A DNA stretch of 64,000 nucleotides, taken from positions 1,403,431-1,467,430 of the forward strand of contig KZ627148.1 in the NCBI GenBank assembly GCA_002917775.1. Reading direction: 5' to 3'. This stretch comes from Glaciozyma antarctica PI12 (Eukaryota; Basidiomycota; Microbotryomycetes; Kriegeriales; Camptobasidiaceae). Position numbers and translations under genes: made by a program. Under the pieces are notes generated by a model. That model saw only the letters and a program-made list of their open reading frames with translations, made no database searches and was not told the origin of the DNA. Shown piece by piece: positions 1-11,314 of this stretch (position 1 is the stretch's first letter; each line of letters opens with the position of its first letter).

Positions 1-2929
1 GAGCGGGATTGGCCGCTGGGAGGCTCGGGTCGAGGGGAATGCCGCCGTGCGTGACGACTGGCGAAGGGAGAGCAGGGAGGGCGGGGTCGACGGGGGCGAG
101 AGGTTGGGCGGGAGGAGGAGGAGCGGGCTTGGCCTTGGGGAGTTTTGGCTTCGGCGGCTTCTTGACGGCCGGTGGTGCGGCCTGCCCTGGAAGTGGTTCG
201 GGCTTGGGTTTGCGAGGTCGTTGGGCGCAGATGCCGTTCTTCGGAGGCCGTCCTCGCCCTCGCTTGATGGGAACGCCGGGAATGCCTGGGACGCCGGGTT
301 GGCCGGGGACGAAAGCTTGACCGGGGAGTGGAGGGAGGGCGGAACCAGGCGCGACGAAGGTCGACGAAGATCCCGAGGCGGTGGCGTTGGCGTTGGCGTT
401 GGTGGAGAGGGAGGGGAGTGGAGGGAGGCTCGAGACGAGGATGTCGGCTGGGCCGGGAATGAAAGGGGCGGGGTCGGTCGATCCGTAGAGAGGCCTGGGA
501 GAGGGGTCGATGGTCGAACCAGACGAAGTGGCGGTCGCAACCGAGGGACTGGGTAGGGGAGGAAGGCTGCCGAGGGGGATCGACGGACTCGCGGCGGCTG
601 GAGGGTGATTCGGAGGCGCAGGAAGAACGACGCGGACGGGCTGCTTCTTGGGCTGCTTCCTAGCTGCCGGCTGCTTGACCGCCTGAATGACCTTCCTGAC
701 GACCTCCTCGCGCTTCTTCTTGTAGACGACGGGCTCGGGCGCTCGCTTCGGCGGACTCGCTTCGACGTGGTCGAAATAGTAGTCGTCCATGTCCTCGTCG
801 CTGTAATCCTGCTCCTCGTCCTCCTCATCGTCCCAATCCTCTCTCGACGCGTTCGACTGCCTCCTCGCCTTCTTCTGCGGCAACGTCGTCTTCCCCTTCT
901 TCGCTGCCGGCTTCTTCCTCACTCCCACTCCCTTGCCCTTCCCCCCTCCTCCCTTCCCTCCTCCTCCCTTCCCACCCTTCCCTCCGTTCCTAACCGCCTG
1001 CAACACCTCCAACCGCTTCCCCGACGTCGCTCCGACCGCTCCCTCAATAAACGGCAAAACCTCCTTGTAGTCGACTCCCCTGCTCGCAGCTCTAGGCGGA
1101 GGAGCGAGAGCGAGAAGGAGGTTACTCGTACTTGCGCGCGGCGGGCTCCAGGCGTCGGTGACCTTGATCGCGGGCGGAGAGCGGAGGAGGTACGTCGGAG
1201 GAATGACGGGGCTGAGGTCGCAGTCGGAGGAGGAGAGTTCCGAGAGGGAGGAGGACTCGTCCGACTCTGCGCTTGAGAGGGACGAATCTGAGTCGGACAT
1301 GGGGGCTTCTTCGAGAGGGGAAAGCGTGGTCGGTTCGATGGTGGGGAGGACGAAGTAAAAGATGCGTTCGGCGATTTGGATCTTGGTCCTTCAGTCGCGA
1401 TCAAGATCAGTATCCTCCTTGCGAGAGCGCGAGAACAGGGTACTCACCTCCTTCCGAGACTCTCCTTCTCGCCCTTGGCCTTCCACTTGCCCTCGACGAC
1501 AACTCCATTCCTCCCCAGCACCTCGAGCGCCCATCCACCCATGTCGTAATCAAAGTACAGCCTCGCATGCTGCCTCGAAACCGCTCGAATCGGTCCGAGG
1601 TCGATATCCGTGAGAATGGGCGGAGGGACGACGGGGAGAGGCTCCTGCGGCGGAGGAAGAGCGGACGAAGGCGAGGGGATGGGAGGAGGAGGAGGAGGAG
1701 GAGGAGGAGGGAGAGTCGAGGCAACGGCTGAAGGATGAAGGCGAGACGGGTTCGACCTTGATGATGGGGAGTTCCGTCGTTCCGAGCGTCGGCGAGCTCT
1801 TGAGGAAGTCGGAGAACTCCATTCCAGCGCTCGCGTTCGCTTCCGCCGACGCAGCGGCCGACGCAGGCGCCGCGACCGGAGTCGGACCTCGAGCTGGAGA
1901 TCCGGGCCTGCTGCTCGCCGTGAGTGCGACGACGGGGATGGGAGTCTCGGTCGGCTCGAGCTTGACCTCCGCGATCGGCTTCTCCTCGTCGTCGCCTAGC
2001 ATCCCCATGACAAAGTCCTCCAACTTGACTCCCTCGTCCTCGTTCACCCGCGGCGGTGGTGGTGGTGGCGGAGGGACGACGGGAGCGGCGGGTCGCCGTC
2101 CGACGATAACGCTGAGCTTCTGGATGTAGATGTCGAGGGTCGGAAACTCGAGCTTGGCGTACGCGCGGATGCGAGGGTCTTCCTGCGCTAGGTCGTCCGG
2201 AGTAATCGAGGTGGCGCGGGCCATGAGGGATGCGGAGAGGGCCGAGGGTTGCTGAAGGTTCGGCGTATTGGGAAGGGAGGCCGGAATTAAGGCGGTGTTG
2301 GAATAGGAGGTAGAGGGGACGGGAGGGGGAGGTGAGTGATGCTTATGCTGGAGAGGGGGCGGGAGGGTTTGAGGCGACATGGAGCGGAGAGCGTTGTCGA
2401 CGTTGGAGAACGAGTGGGAGGAGCTCGAATGTGACGCGTGTCGGTGGGAGAGAGGGTGGGTGGAGAGAGGGGAGGGGTCGTGGTGCACGCTGTCGAGGGG
2501 CGACGTGTGGTACTGCCCGAACGCAGAGTAGTCGTACCCTCCTTGCCCAGACGCCATGAGCATCGTTCCTCCCCCACTAGATCCCCCACTGTGACCCCCT
2601 CCCCCTCCTCCGAGATGCGTAGGCCCAAGAAGAGGACTCAGGCCTGTCCCGACGCTCAGCTGCTCCTTGCGCGGGCCCAACATCGGCGACGCATCTCCGA
2701 GCCCCCGGTAGCTCCCAAACGTCGACGAGCTACTCCCATTCTCCAGTCCCATTCCGTTAGTGTGACCGTAGGTAGGGTAGAGTCGCGGCGAGACGGAGAG
2801 GGAGCGCGCCCAGCCCGAAAGGAGGTCGTAGTCCTCGCCGCGCTGGGGTTGCTCTTCGTCCATCGAGAAGGGTGGTAGAGGAGGGGGAGGAAGAGGGGGA
2901 GGCAGGAGCCGAGGAGGGGAGCCCATCAT
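1..2929 (-). CDS. FHL1: Fhl1-like FHA-domain transcription regulator, 5' part (3' end beyond window)
   Basis: Likely nuclear regulator of ribosomal-protein genes, by analogy with yeast Fhl1. The start is the ATG at 2929; an in-frame ATG 22 codons later is also possible. A Ser/Pro-rich leader is followed by the Fhl1-type FHA opening AYAKLEFPTLDIYIQKLSV, then VGRR, near 2165-2095. The FHA core resumes at 1620-1450 (DIDLGPIRAVSRQHARLYF) and closes with TKIQIAERIFYFVLP after a clear GTGAGT intron (about 1453-1392). A weaker intron at about 1756-1645 (GTCGAA donor, pyrimidine-rich acceptor) would restore the frame. Between VGRR and DIDLG lies an insert of roughly 120 residues rich in Pro and in KxEP motifs. 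Downstream are acidic and Lys-rich stretches and an AT-hook (KRGRGRPPK, near 260-230). No forkhead domain is seen before the edge; in Fhl1 it would come later. Certain of the FHA domain, less so of orthology. Confidence 0.72.
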
Positions 2930-5222
2930 ACTGGCGGGAGGTGTCGTTGTGAGGCTGACGAGCCGAGGTGCTAAAGCGGCGAGATGATGCCTGCGCGTGA
3001 AGGTGAAGGTCAGTCAGTGCCTGAACGTGGCCGACGGTTGCTGGACAGAAGGATCGGGGAGTGTACACGCAAGTACTGACACCTGAAAGAGCCTGCTGAG
3101 CCCTCTGAACCTGCACACTCTCCCTGCCAACGCGAGGATGGCGGCTGCTTGCCCGAAGGCCTAACCCGCCCCCGCTGACAGCACTGTCAACACTGCTGTG
3201 CCCCGCTTCGCGCTCAACGACTACGGATCCCCTCCCGATCTTTCCTCCCATCATCCCTCGCTTCGCTCCAGTCCTGCAGGTACTGCGTGCCGCGCTGGTC
3301 TCCCTCCGGCGGCTCTTTGGCCAACCCGCAAGTCCTCTTCCCCCCTGCGCTCTCACGTCCAACTCACCTCGGTAGTCCCCTCGCTGGGAGTCGTCGGTAT
3401 CGTGTGAGCGGGCTACGGCAGCTGGTGGACCGCGAGGGCTGGGTGAGGAAGCTGGTGAGGGGATAGGGGAAGAAGTGGCGAGGAGGTGGGCGGAAGGCGG
3501 GATCGAGTTGGGTGAGGTGAAGGGGTGACTTGGTCGGGTCTGCTGGGATGCTTAGGCGAAGAGCAAGCTGAGCTGTTCTTGAAGCTGTCGTGAGATCAAC
3601 AAACACCAGACGGATGCAGACTCGGCAAGAGGGGGGGGAGGAGAAAAGGGCAGGGGGTTCGAAATCTGGCAGGGGGCAAGGCGGCACTCTTCCTAGGGCG
3701 AACTCGCGCGCGGACTGCTTCCATTCGTCTCTCTCTGAGCTTGTACTCTGCCGGAGCGCAAGCCAGTGGGAGTTACTGCTTCTTGAGGAGCGCCACCCCT
3801 TCAGTCCAAGATCGCACGAGCTGGGCTCCTCGCTCTCGCCTGAGTCTGCCGACTTCGCACTCCACTGAGGCGCTTCCGATCCGACCGAGTCGTCCCTCCT
3901 CTCTTCGACAGGACGATTCAAATCATTCTGATTCCTCTGCATCCTTCCAGCCGGTCCGAGCGTCCTCGTGACGAGCGACGTTCCGTTGACCGTTGAATCC
4001 TCGCTCTCGCTGCCGAGCTGCTACTCCCTCAACTCTCTCGAACTGCCTCAAATGCTGCGTAGGTACACAAGAGCTGTTCTGCGACCTCGACGGAGATTTG
4101 TTGAGCTCGAGCAATCTCTCAGACGCTTTGCGGAACCTTCGTCGCGGCCCGTTCGAGCGTCGTCTCGACCCCTTCCATCGCGCTGCCCACTCAAGCACAT
4201 ACTATCTTCCCCCTCCCCATGTGTAAAGTTGATTTCTCCACGTTGCGGAAGCCCGAGTTCGCTGGAAAGTTGGTGAACCGAATCGAGCGAGCTTCGCACG
4301 GCTGGTCTGGTCGGCTGAACAGGCGTGGTTCCGTATCGCCTCTGGTCAGGCAGCAGGCCCTGCGGAAGGGAGCTCGTCGCGTTGGATTTCTTTGGGCGAG
4401 AGTGTGGAAGAGTCCAAGGCGGTGATTACGGGACGACACGCTGTCGAGTTCTCTCCGTAGCTTCGCAAGACCCGACCTCCAGACCTCTTCATGCGCACGC
4501 AGGTCTCTAATTCCTCCTTAGCCACTATCACCGCTTCTCTTTCGAATCGCGTCACGCTTTGCTGTTTCTCTCCACCTCAGCTTCATCTCAGCTCTTTCCG
4601 ATCCCGCCATCCCCATCCTCGCCGGCTTCGTTTCCTTCGCCGGCTCCACCACTTTTAGTCCCTTGATTCCACACTGGTCGCTATTCCTTCACAGCATCGT
4701 TGCCGGATTTCGCTAGTCTCCTTCGCAATTCCCTTCAGCGACAGCCCAGCATCTACCTGAAGAGGGATCCGCCTCGCTTCGGACTCCGCAGACCGGCGGG
4801 CGGAAGACGAGCAGAAAGCCTTAAGACAGCAGCATGTCTTGCCACGACTTTCGCTTTCAGTCGTCGCAAGAGTGGTCGGGCGGGAGAGCGGGGCTGTTCG
4901 TGGCGAACGCCCGGTTCCGCGGACTTGTCCCTGAAACCTCTCTTTGTTCCTTGCAGATCTGTTGTCCTTAAACACCCACCCCTACCCACCCACGTTCCAA
5001 TCTTCTTTCCGTTTCCCCAGAACAAACCGGTTGGTACCCCACTCCGAAAAGGGAAGGCGTCGACAGCGAACCACCACCCAGACCGAACCTTGTTCCCTTT
5101 CCGCTGTCCCGAGTTTTTGTAGCTCCGATGGGCGACCGCGACTACGACGACCAAGGTGGCGAACCCCTCTGCTCTTCCTTCCCTCCCTGCTCCCTCTCCC
5201 GGCCGTGTCCCGCCCCCTCCGC
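2930..5222. other. Long divergent intergenic region
   Basis: About 2.3 kb between the starts of the Fhl1-like gene (minus) and the orphan gene at 5223 (plus). Open frames here are of low quality and match nothing I recognise. The segment next to the Fhl1-like start (3120-2950) looks like 5' UTR with a possible intron on the minus strand ending in a GCGCAG acceptor. It is unusually long for this gene-dense window and may hold an extended promoter or a non-coding transcript. Confidence 0.5.
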
Positions 5223-6180
5223 ATGCCCGCGTTCATCACCTCCCTTCTGCACCAACGCTCGCCGAACAACCTGAAGAGCGCGCCTTCAGGCAGCGCCAGA
5301 GCTAGCGGCTCATCTCCACGCCTGGCCTCGCCTGTTTCAGGCAGCAAGCCAGCGCTCAAGCGCAACAAGTCGGTGCGTCCTTCCTCCTCCCGCCCCCCTC
5401 ATCGAGCTGCGACTGACCCGCGAGCTCTTGCAGATAACTTTTACCTTTGGGCGCTCCTCCGCTCGTCACTCTTCTCCCACCCGACCCCCCGTCCCCGCCC
5501 TCCCCCTCTCCCCTCCAGCTTCACCCACCACCGTCGCTCCCTCCCGCACCATCCTCTCTCCCTCCCCTCCCTCCGCCCCTCCCTCCCCTCCCGCTCCCGC
5601 CATCGACTCCCTCACAGCCTGGCACACGTCACTCCACCGAACCCCCTCCCTCCTCTCCCTCCCCAGTTTCTCAACCGAGGACCTCGGCTTCGACTCATCG
5701 GATGAAGAGATGGAGCAGGCGTCGGCGCCTTGGACTCCCCGCCCTCTCGCTCCTCCAGCATTCGATGCCCTTCCCCTCCCTCCACGCGATCTCAACCTCT
5801 CCTACCCCTCTGCCACCCCTCTCCCTTCTCGCCGCCCTTTCCGCCAACCCATCTTCCAACGCTCCTCCCTCCCTCCACCCCGTCACCCTCCCCTCCTCCC
5901 CTCCCATTGCCTCCTCCCTTCCTCCCGACCTCCACCACCTCGTCCTCCCCCCTCCCTCCCTCCCCTCCTCTCAACCATCTCCTTCCGTCCCCCCTCTCCT
6001 CCCCCCTCCTTCGAGCACCCGACAACCCCCACCTCCTTCCTCCATGCGCAGGAAGGGATGCTCCCCAAATTCCATTCGCACGGGGAGAAAGGGAGGTCGT
6101 TCTTCCTCGTTCAGGCGCTGAGGAAGGTGCCGAGGGAGGAGGAGAGTGGGAGTGAGAGCGAGTATAGCGAGGCGGATTGA
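5223..6180 (+). CDS. Ser/Pro-rich hypothetical protein
   Basis: I do not recognise a family. Two exons: 5223-5372 and 5434-6180, joined over a textbook intron (GTGCGT donor, CTGAC branch, TTGCAG acceptor). The exons are 50 codons and 249 codons including the stop, giving 298 residues. The N-terminus is basic and Ser-rich. The middle is dominated by Pro/Ser low complexity, with a short acidic patch (FDSSDEEMEQ). The last 50 residues are less biased (LPKFHSHGEKGRSFFLVQAL) and may be the only folded or conserved part. No signal peptide or membrane segment. The frame is supported by the clean splice and by an uninterrupted 747-nt second exon; function unknown. Confidence 0.6.
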
Positions 6181-6438
6181 GCGCGAGGGAGCGAGATATT
6201 TATTGGCATCAGCATTCGTATTTACAAGACTCTGTTACGACGATTCGGGTGCGAGGTGCGCTTCGCACCTCCTGCTTCCTACTCGCTATTCTCTCGCCGC
6301 TTCCGCAAGAACTCGACGAGGCAAGTATATAATTGCACGCCAGTAAATCCTCAAGAGTCGCCCCTCCCAACGAACGAGAGAAGGGGGAAAGAATATCGAA
6401 ATGAGTATGGTCCGTTGATGTACACCTCTCGCTCGAGC

Positions 6439-9349
6439 CTAAATGATCCCTTCACGCATCCTCCCTGCTCCAAACTCGGGTCGACTAGGCGAATTGATCG
6501 GCGCAGCGGGGGTGTAGCTACGAACGAAGGGGTGAGTACGGCTCTGCGCACGCAGGGAGGGAAGGACGGACTGGAGAAGGTCGTGCAGACGCTTTACTTG
6601 GTCGGCCTGGTGCGAACGAGAGGTCAGTTTGCGAGTCGAGCAAGAGGTAGCGAGGACGGACCTTGAGTTCGAGCGTGTCGATACTCTCCTTGAGGTGGTC
6701 CGCCAAAGCCCTCCGCTTGCCTCCTCCGACTTTCGAGTCCATGGCCCTGTACTGTTCCGACAGCTCGATGTAAATCCTACCCATCCTCATCAGTCCCCGC
6801 CCACGAAAGCAAATGAGAATACACACCTCTTATGCTGCTCGAAATCGAGGTCGAGGTCTCTAAGCACCTTCACCAACGCCATCTGAGGATCCTCCTTCCT
6901 CCCCCTCCCTCGCACCGCCTCATCATTCCCCTCCCACCCCTCTTCCATCCTCGCCGGCGCACTCCCCGGCTCCCCCCTCTTCCGCCTCCTACAAACACTG
7001 CACATGCCCCCAGACGGCGTCGCGTCAACCTTGGGCGCCGAGACGGAGCGAAAGATCTCGTCTGCGCGCGCGAACGACGTCTCAAGATCCGCTTCGTCGA
7101 TCAGAGTCGGCGCACGACGCTCAGAGGGAGGTCGGACGGCTTCGTACGCTTCGTAGGAGCGTTGGCGGGGCGGGGGAGCTTTCTGGCGTTGTTGAGCGGG
7201 GAGGGGAGCGGTGGAAGGACGTGTGGGGGGTTCGTCGTAGTGCCGGCGGGTGCAGGGAGCGAACGTGTCGGTCTGCGTCTGTGTAGGCGATTTAGCGACG
7301 TTTGCAAGAGGGTGAGAAAGGACGTACGGGCTTGGAGAGCTTCGCGCGCTGAGCACGAGGAGTGGGAGTGGGAGATGCTTGCTCCTGCACCAGTTCCGCT
7401 CGAAGGCGTTCAATCTCATCGCCCTGCATACACACAGCATCAGCCCGTCGTCCCAGCACGACTAAAACGAGCGACTCACATCAATAAAGCTCCTTCCCTC
7501 CCTAGGCGTCTCCGGTCCCGTCCACTTCCACCCCGCAGCCTTCTTCGCCCTCGGCGTCCTCTCCGGATCCTCCCTCTTCTCCTCCCTCCTCGCAATTCCC
7601 TCAGCCCTCCCCATCTCCCTCTTCCTCTCCCTCTCTTCCTTCTCCCATTCCCTCCCCCTCTCCCGCTCCCTCACCAACTCCTCCCTCCCCCTCTCCCGCT
7701 CCCTCACCAACTCCTCCACAACCCCTCTCACCGCCTCCACCTCCCTCCCCAATCCGTCCAACCCCGTTCTAAGCGCCACCACTTCCTCCTCCACCCCCGC
7801 CGAAAGAGCGATAGGGGAGCGAAGGGCGGCGAGGGCGGTTGAGTGGGAATCGAGAGAGTGGGAGAGGTGCGTGACGTGTGTGCGGAGGCGGTTGACGAGC
7901 GCTTCGAGAGCTGTGCGGGGAGTGAGGTCAGCTTGCTTCGGGCGAGAGGAGGCGAGACAAACAGGTCCAGTTCCGCTTCTCCTGTTCGAGCTTTCGAGAC
8001 CATTCCTCGCTTGAGAACCCTGGTGTCGCAGTGGCTTGAGAGGTCTTGGGCTGCTCAATCTCGTGCGAAAGACGGTCCTCGAGCTCTCGCACGCGATCGG
8101 CACTCAGCGAGTTCTCCCTCTCCAACCCCGCGAGTCGTCTTCGAAGCTGATCAAGAGCAGTAGAAAGCGCTACGCCTACACCACAAGTCAGCTACGACCC
8201 GAACAACGAGAGCGAGAGCGTACCTTCCGAAGCCGCAGCGCCCTCCGCAACCGCATAATGTCCCCTCGTCTTAAGCGGGCTCTGAAGCCCCTCCGTGAGA
8301 CCCGTGATATCGGGCAAGCGCATCCTTGTCGACTCGTTCGGGAGGTCATAAGACCTCTCGCGCTGGTACGCGTTCTGTGCCGCGAATGAGGCGAGGCCGG
8401 TCGCGCGAGAGGTGGTGGGGGCGCGAACGGAGGGATTGAGGGGAGAGGATGTGGGGAGATCGCGACGAATGGAGGAGGGGAAGGGGGCGCGGGAGATGGA
8501 TGGCTGCTGGGTGAAGGAGAGTGCTTCTGTGGCGCTGCGAGGAGTAGGGACGTTCTCGGCGCCTCCAAAGACTCTCCTCGCTGCGTCCTGCCCGCCTGCG
8601 CCTCCCATCGTGAGTCCCGCCGAAGGGAGTGCGGGAGCAGTGGCGTGAAGACCCGCAGCGAACCGCCTAGGCGAAACGGGGGAGATGGAGCGCGAGAGGG
8701 AGAGGTAGGTGAGGTCGCCGTCGCTCTCCAGTTGCTCCTCGACGTTCGGTCCTGCGGAATTGACGGGCTGCGGTCGTTCCTCCCTCGAATCCCGTCGACC
8801 GGCCATCCCAATCTGGAGGGAGAAGTCGTCTCCCAAGCTGTCGCTGCTGCTGCCCGAGACAGTCTCGTCCTCGATCCTCGCCCTAAAGTCTCTGGCTCCT
8901 CCGTCCCTCTGCTCGACATCGCTGAGGTCCCCGAACCCAACACTAGCCTCCGAAGCGCTCGACTGCCGCTCGAGAGCGTCCATCCCTCGCCTAATCTCCT
9001 CCTCGAGCGTACGCCGCTGTCGCTCCGTCCCATCCGTCGCGATCTCAAGGTGGTCGAGATCCAAGTCTCCCGTATCGAGATCGACAGGGAGGTTGAGCCC
9101 TCGTCCGAGGGAATGGCCGAGCGGCGGACGGGGTTGTTGTGAGGACGGGCGGGGGTTGAATGACGGCTTGGAGGAGCGGCCGTCTCGCAGGTCGGCGGAG
9201 AGGTTCGAGTGGGAGCGGGTGGGCTTAAGGGAGGTGATCATGGTCGAGTGCCCCGAGCTGGGGGCGGGAGTCGGTGTGTCCATCTGAGGACGGGTTTGGC
9301 GTCGAAGCTGGGAAGGAGTGTGGGAGGAGAAGGCGTGGGCTAGGGACAT
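6439..9349 (-). CDS. Cep57/Ppc89-type microtubule-binding spindle-pole body protein
   Basis: Probable spindle-pole-body scaffold. The C-terminal part, 6890-6590, carries the Cep57 microtubule-binding signature: VKVLRDLDLDFEQHKR, then IYIELSEQYRAMDS, KRRALADHLKESIDTLELK, and, after an intron, ADQVKRLHDLLQ. Upstream are a CxxC motif in MCSVCRRRKRGE, also found in fungal Ppc89-like proteins, and a long central coiled coil (ELVRERERGRE repeats, 7.46-8.1 kb). The N-terminal 1.1 kb exon from the ATG at 9349 is Ser-rich and probably disordered. At least six introns were read; the first is about 8223-8176, and the last (GTCCGT donor) precedes ADQVKR. The stop is at 6439-6441. Family is confident from the Cep57 block; orthology to S. 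pombe Ppc89 is inferred. Confidence 0.75.
7651..7716. repeat. Two perfect 33-nt tandem units inside the Cep57-like coiled coil
   Basis: Two adjacent units, 7651-7683 and 7684-7716, are identical and in frame on the minus strand. Each encodes an 11-residue ELVRERERGRE unit. Eleven residues is a hendecad, so the duplication extends the coiled coil without breaking its register. It is a likely site of length variation between strains. Confidence 0.8.
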
Positions 9350-9870
9350 GGCCGAGGCGAGTGTTTGTTCCGACTAGCTTGTCTTGCTGCTGTGGGCTGT
9401 GCGAGCGGTCGGCGGGAGAGGTGGGAGGAAGGAGAGTTGGTGTGGGTTGAAGGAGAGTCGTTGGGTTGAACGAGTGTTGCTGTGCGAGCGAGTCGACAGT
9501 TCGCTCGTCGCTGTCAAGAGAGTAAAGGCTGAAGATTCGGAGAGAGGAGGGAGGAGGAGGGAGGTGATTCTCGAAGTGAAGAAGAGAGAGAGGGAGGGCA
9601 GTAAACACAGAGTAGAAAAGGGCTCTCAGCCAAAAAGTCACGTGCGAAACCGCTCCTTTTCTCCTCGTTTTTCTCTGGTTTCTCAAGATCTTTCTACGCC
9701 AAATTCAACTCGATCTACTCAAGGAACGTTGCAGTACGGAGCAAGAACAACGGAGGCTTGTAGACGAATTTTCAGTGAAACTTTCGTCCTACGAAGCCAC
9801 CGCAAGTTTGAGAAAAAGGAAGCGACGACGAGGGGTTGACTTCGTACTCCCCCAGAGAACTGCTTCAGAG
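9350..9870. promoter_or_regulatory. Divergent promoter of the Cep57-like gene and SFM1
   Basis: 521 bases between divergent starts. It holds a purine-rich GA tract (about 9540-9600) and one palindromic E-box-type CACGTG within GTCACGTGC at 9639-9644, the consensus bound by Cbf1/Pho4-like bHLH factors in fungi. That either gene is controlled through it is inference only. Confidence 0.35.
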
Positions 9871-10986
9871 ATGCCTACCTACGTTATCGGTAAGATATCT
9901 CACTCGGACTTCTGCTCCGCTCCTATCGCTCGGCGCCTCTGCGTTCAGCCCTTCTCCCCTCTCCACGACCTCCGCCAACACCGCACTTTGACACGCCTCC
10001 TGCTCCTCGTACCGGCGTTCCAGAGGCCTCTACCACGTACGAGGACGCGAAATAAACGACTTTGACGAGCTGAAGCCAGCCAGCGACGCTGCTCTCTCCT
10101 CCGACCAGCTCTCCACGATTGATGGCGCGCACGCCTTCCAACCCACCCCTGCGCAAGACCTCCTCACTGACCTCCCCTCCTCTCCACAGAGCACATGGAG
10201 TCCGACGAATCGGACGGCTCCTTCCCCCCCTGGGTCTCTCTCGAGTACTCTCAAATGCTCCTCCTCGCCGCCCCCTCCCCCGTCATCTTCTCCTCCCTCT
10301 CTCCCGCCTCGGTCGATTCCCTCAAAGGCCTTCTCGAGAAGAAGGGAGCGAAGGAGGGGAGCTATAGGAATGAGACGAGGAGCGTTGGAGAGCTTATGAA
10401 AGCTGAGGGAGTGCCGTTGGAGAGGGTGTGCCTGTTGGATCCCAAGGCGGAGAAGGAGATTGGGATCGACGATCGCGAGAGCTTCGATTGGTTCCTGTGC
10501 GTTCTTTTTCTCCTCCTCCTCTTGTCCGCCCTACCTAACCCCTGCGACGACCAGGTTCGGAGGAATCTTGGGCGATGACCCTCCTCGCGGTTCGCCTGCA
10601 ATCCTCTCTCCCACCTCCTCCACTGACCTCCTCTATCCCAGATCGTACCGCCGAACTCCGCAAGCTCGGATTCCCCACTCGCCACCTCGGCGCCATGCAA
10701 ATGACCACCGACACAGCTCTAGGCGTAACGAAGCTCGTCGTCCAAGACCAAAGTCCGTCCCTCCCCCTCCTCCACTCTCACAATACTGAAGCGCAGCCCA
10801 GTCCCGATCAACAAGATCCCATTCGTCGAGAACCCCACGATCAGGTTCGACGAGACGGAATCGGTCGAGATGCCATTCCGGTACGTCGCCGACGCGCAGG
10901 GAGAGCCTATCCTGCCGCAGGGGATGCGCAAGCTCCTCCAGGACGATATGGACAAGGGATTTGATGAGGGATTTGGGGACGAGTAG
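9871..10986 (+). CDS. SFM1: SPOUT-type protein arginine methyltransferase Sfm1
   Basis: In yeast Sfm1 methylates an arginine of ribosomal protein S3 (uS3). Recognisable blocks: YVIEHMES at the start, WVSLEYSQMLLLA, RVCLLDPKAEKEI, then LFGGILGDDPPRDR (cofactor-binding knot), MQMTTDTALGVTKLVVQDQ and EMPFRYVADAQGEPILPQGM near the end. Five exons: exon 1 is only 19 nt (9871-9889); intron 1 is 300 nt (9890-10189), the longest intron in this gene; later introns have GTGCGT, GTTCGC and GTCCGT donors. The last acceptor at 10801 gives DQIPINKIPF in frame. The order of blocks matches yeast Sfm1 end to end. Confidence 0.92.
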
Positions 10987-11097
10987 GACGTGCGAATGGA
11001 ACGAGATGGTTTACAGAGGTACACGCGGGGAGGAGGTAGGCCCGCGCGATGAAATTAAGGGTAGTATGCGCGAAACGCGGAGGGGGGGGAATAAACG

Positions 11098-11117
11098 GAG
11101 AGAGAGAGAGAGAGAGA
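11098..11117. repeat. GA dinucleotide repeat beside the assembly gap
   Basis: A (GA)n tract of 20 bases immediately left of the N run. Simple repeats like this commonly break assemblies, which probably explains the gap. Confidence 0.85.
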
Positions 11118-11133
11118 ATCTTGTAGTGATTAA

Positions 11134-11314
11134 NNNNNNNNNNNNNNNNNNNNNNNNNNNNNNNNNNNNNNNNNNNNNNNNNNNNNNNNNNNNNNNNNNN
11201 NNNNNNNNNNNNNNNNNNNNNNNNNNNNNNNNNNNNNNNNNNNNNNNNNNNNNNNNNNNNNNNNNNNNNNNNNNNNNNNNNNNNNNNNNNNNNNNNNNNN
11301 NNNNNNNNNNNNNN
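11134..11314. other. Assembly gap of 181 N
   Basis: Undetermined bases. The RasGAP reading frame enters from the right and is still open, so its stop codon and C-terminal residues are probably lost here. The sequence left of the gap (10987-11133) looks like untranslated DNA shared by the two convergent 3' ends. Confidence 0.95.

Noticed and set aside
3652-3672. B-box-like GGTTCGAAATC, suggesting a tRNA
   Set aside because: No A box, no acceptor-stem pairing and no clover-leaf could be drawn around it.
3364-3942. Minus-strand frame of 192 codons in the long intergenic region
   Set aside because: No recognisable motifs, no splice partners and a composition unlike the real genes nearby.
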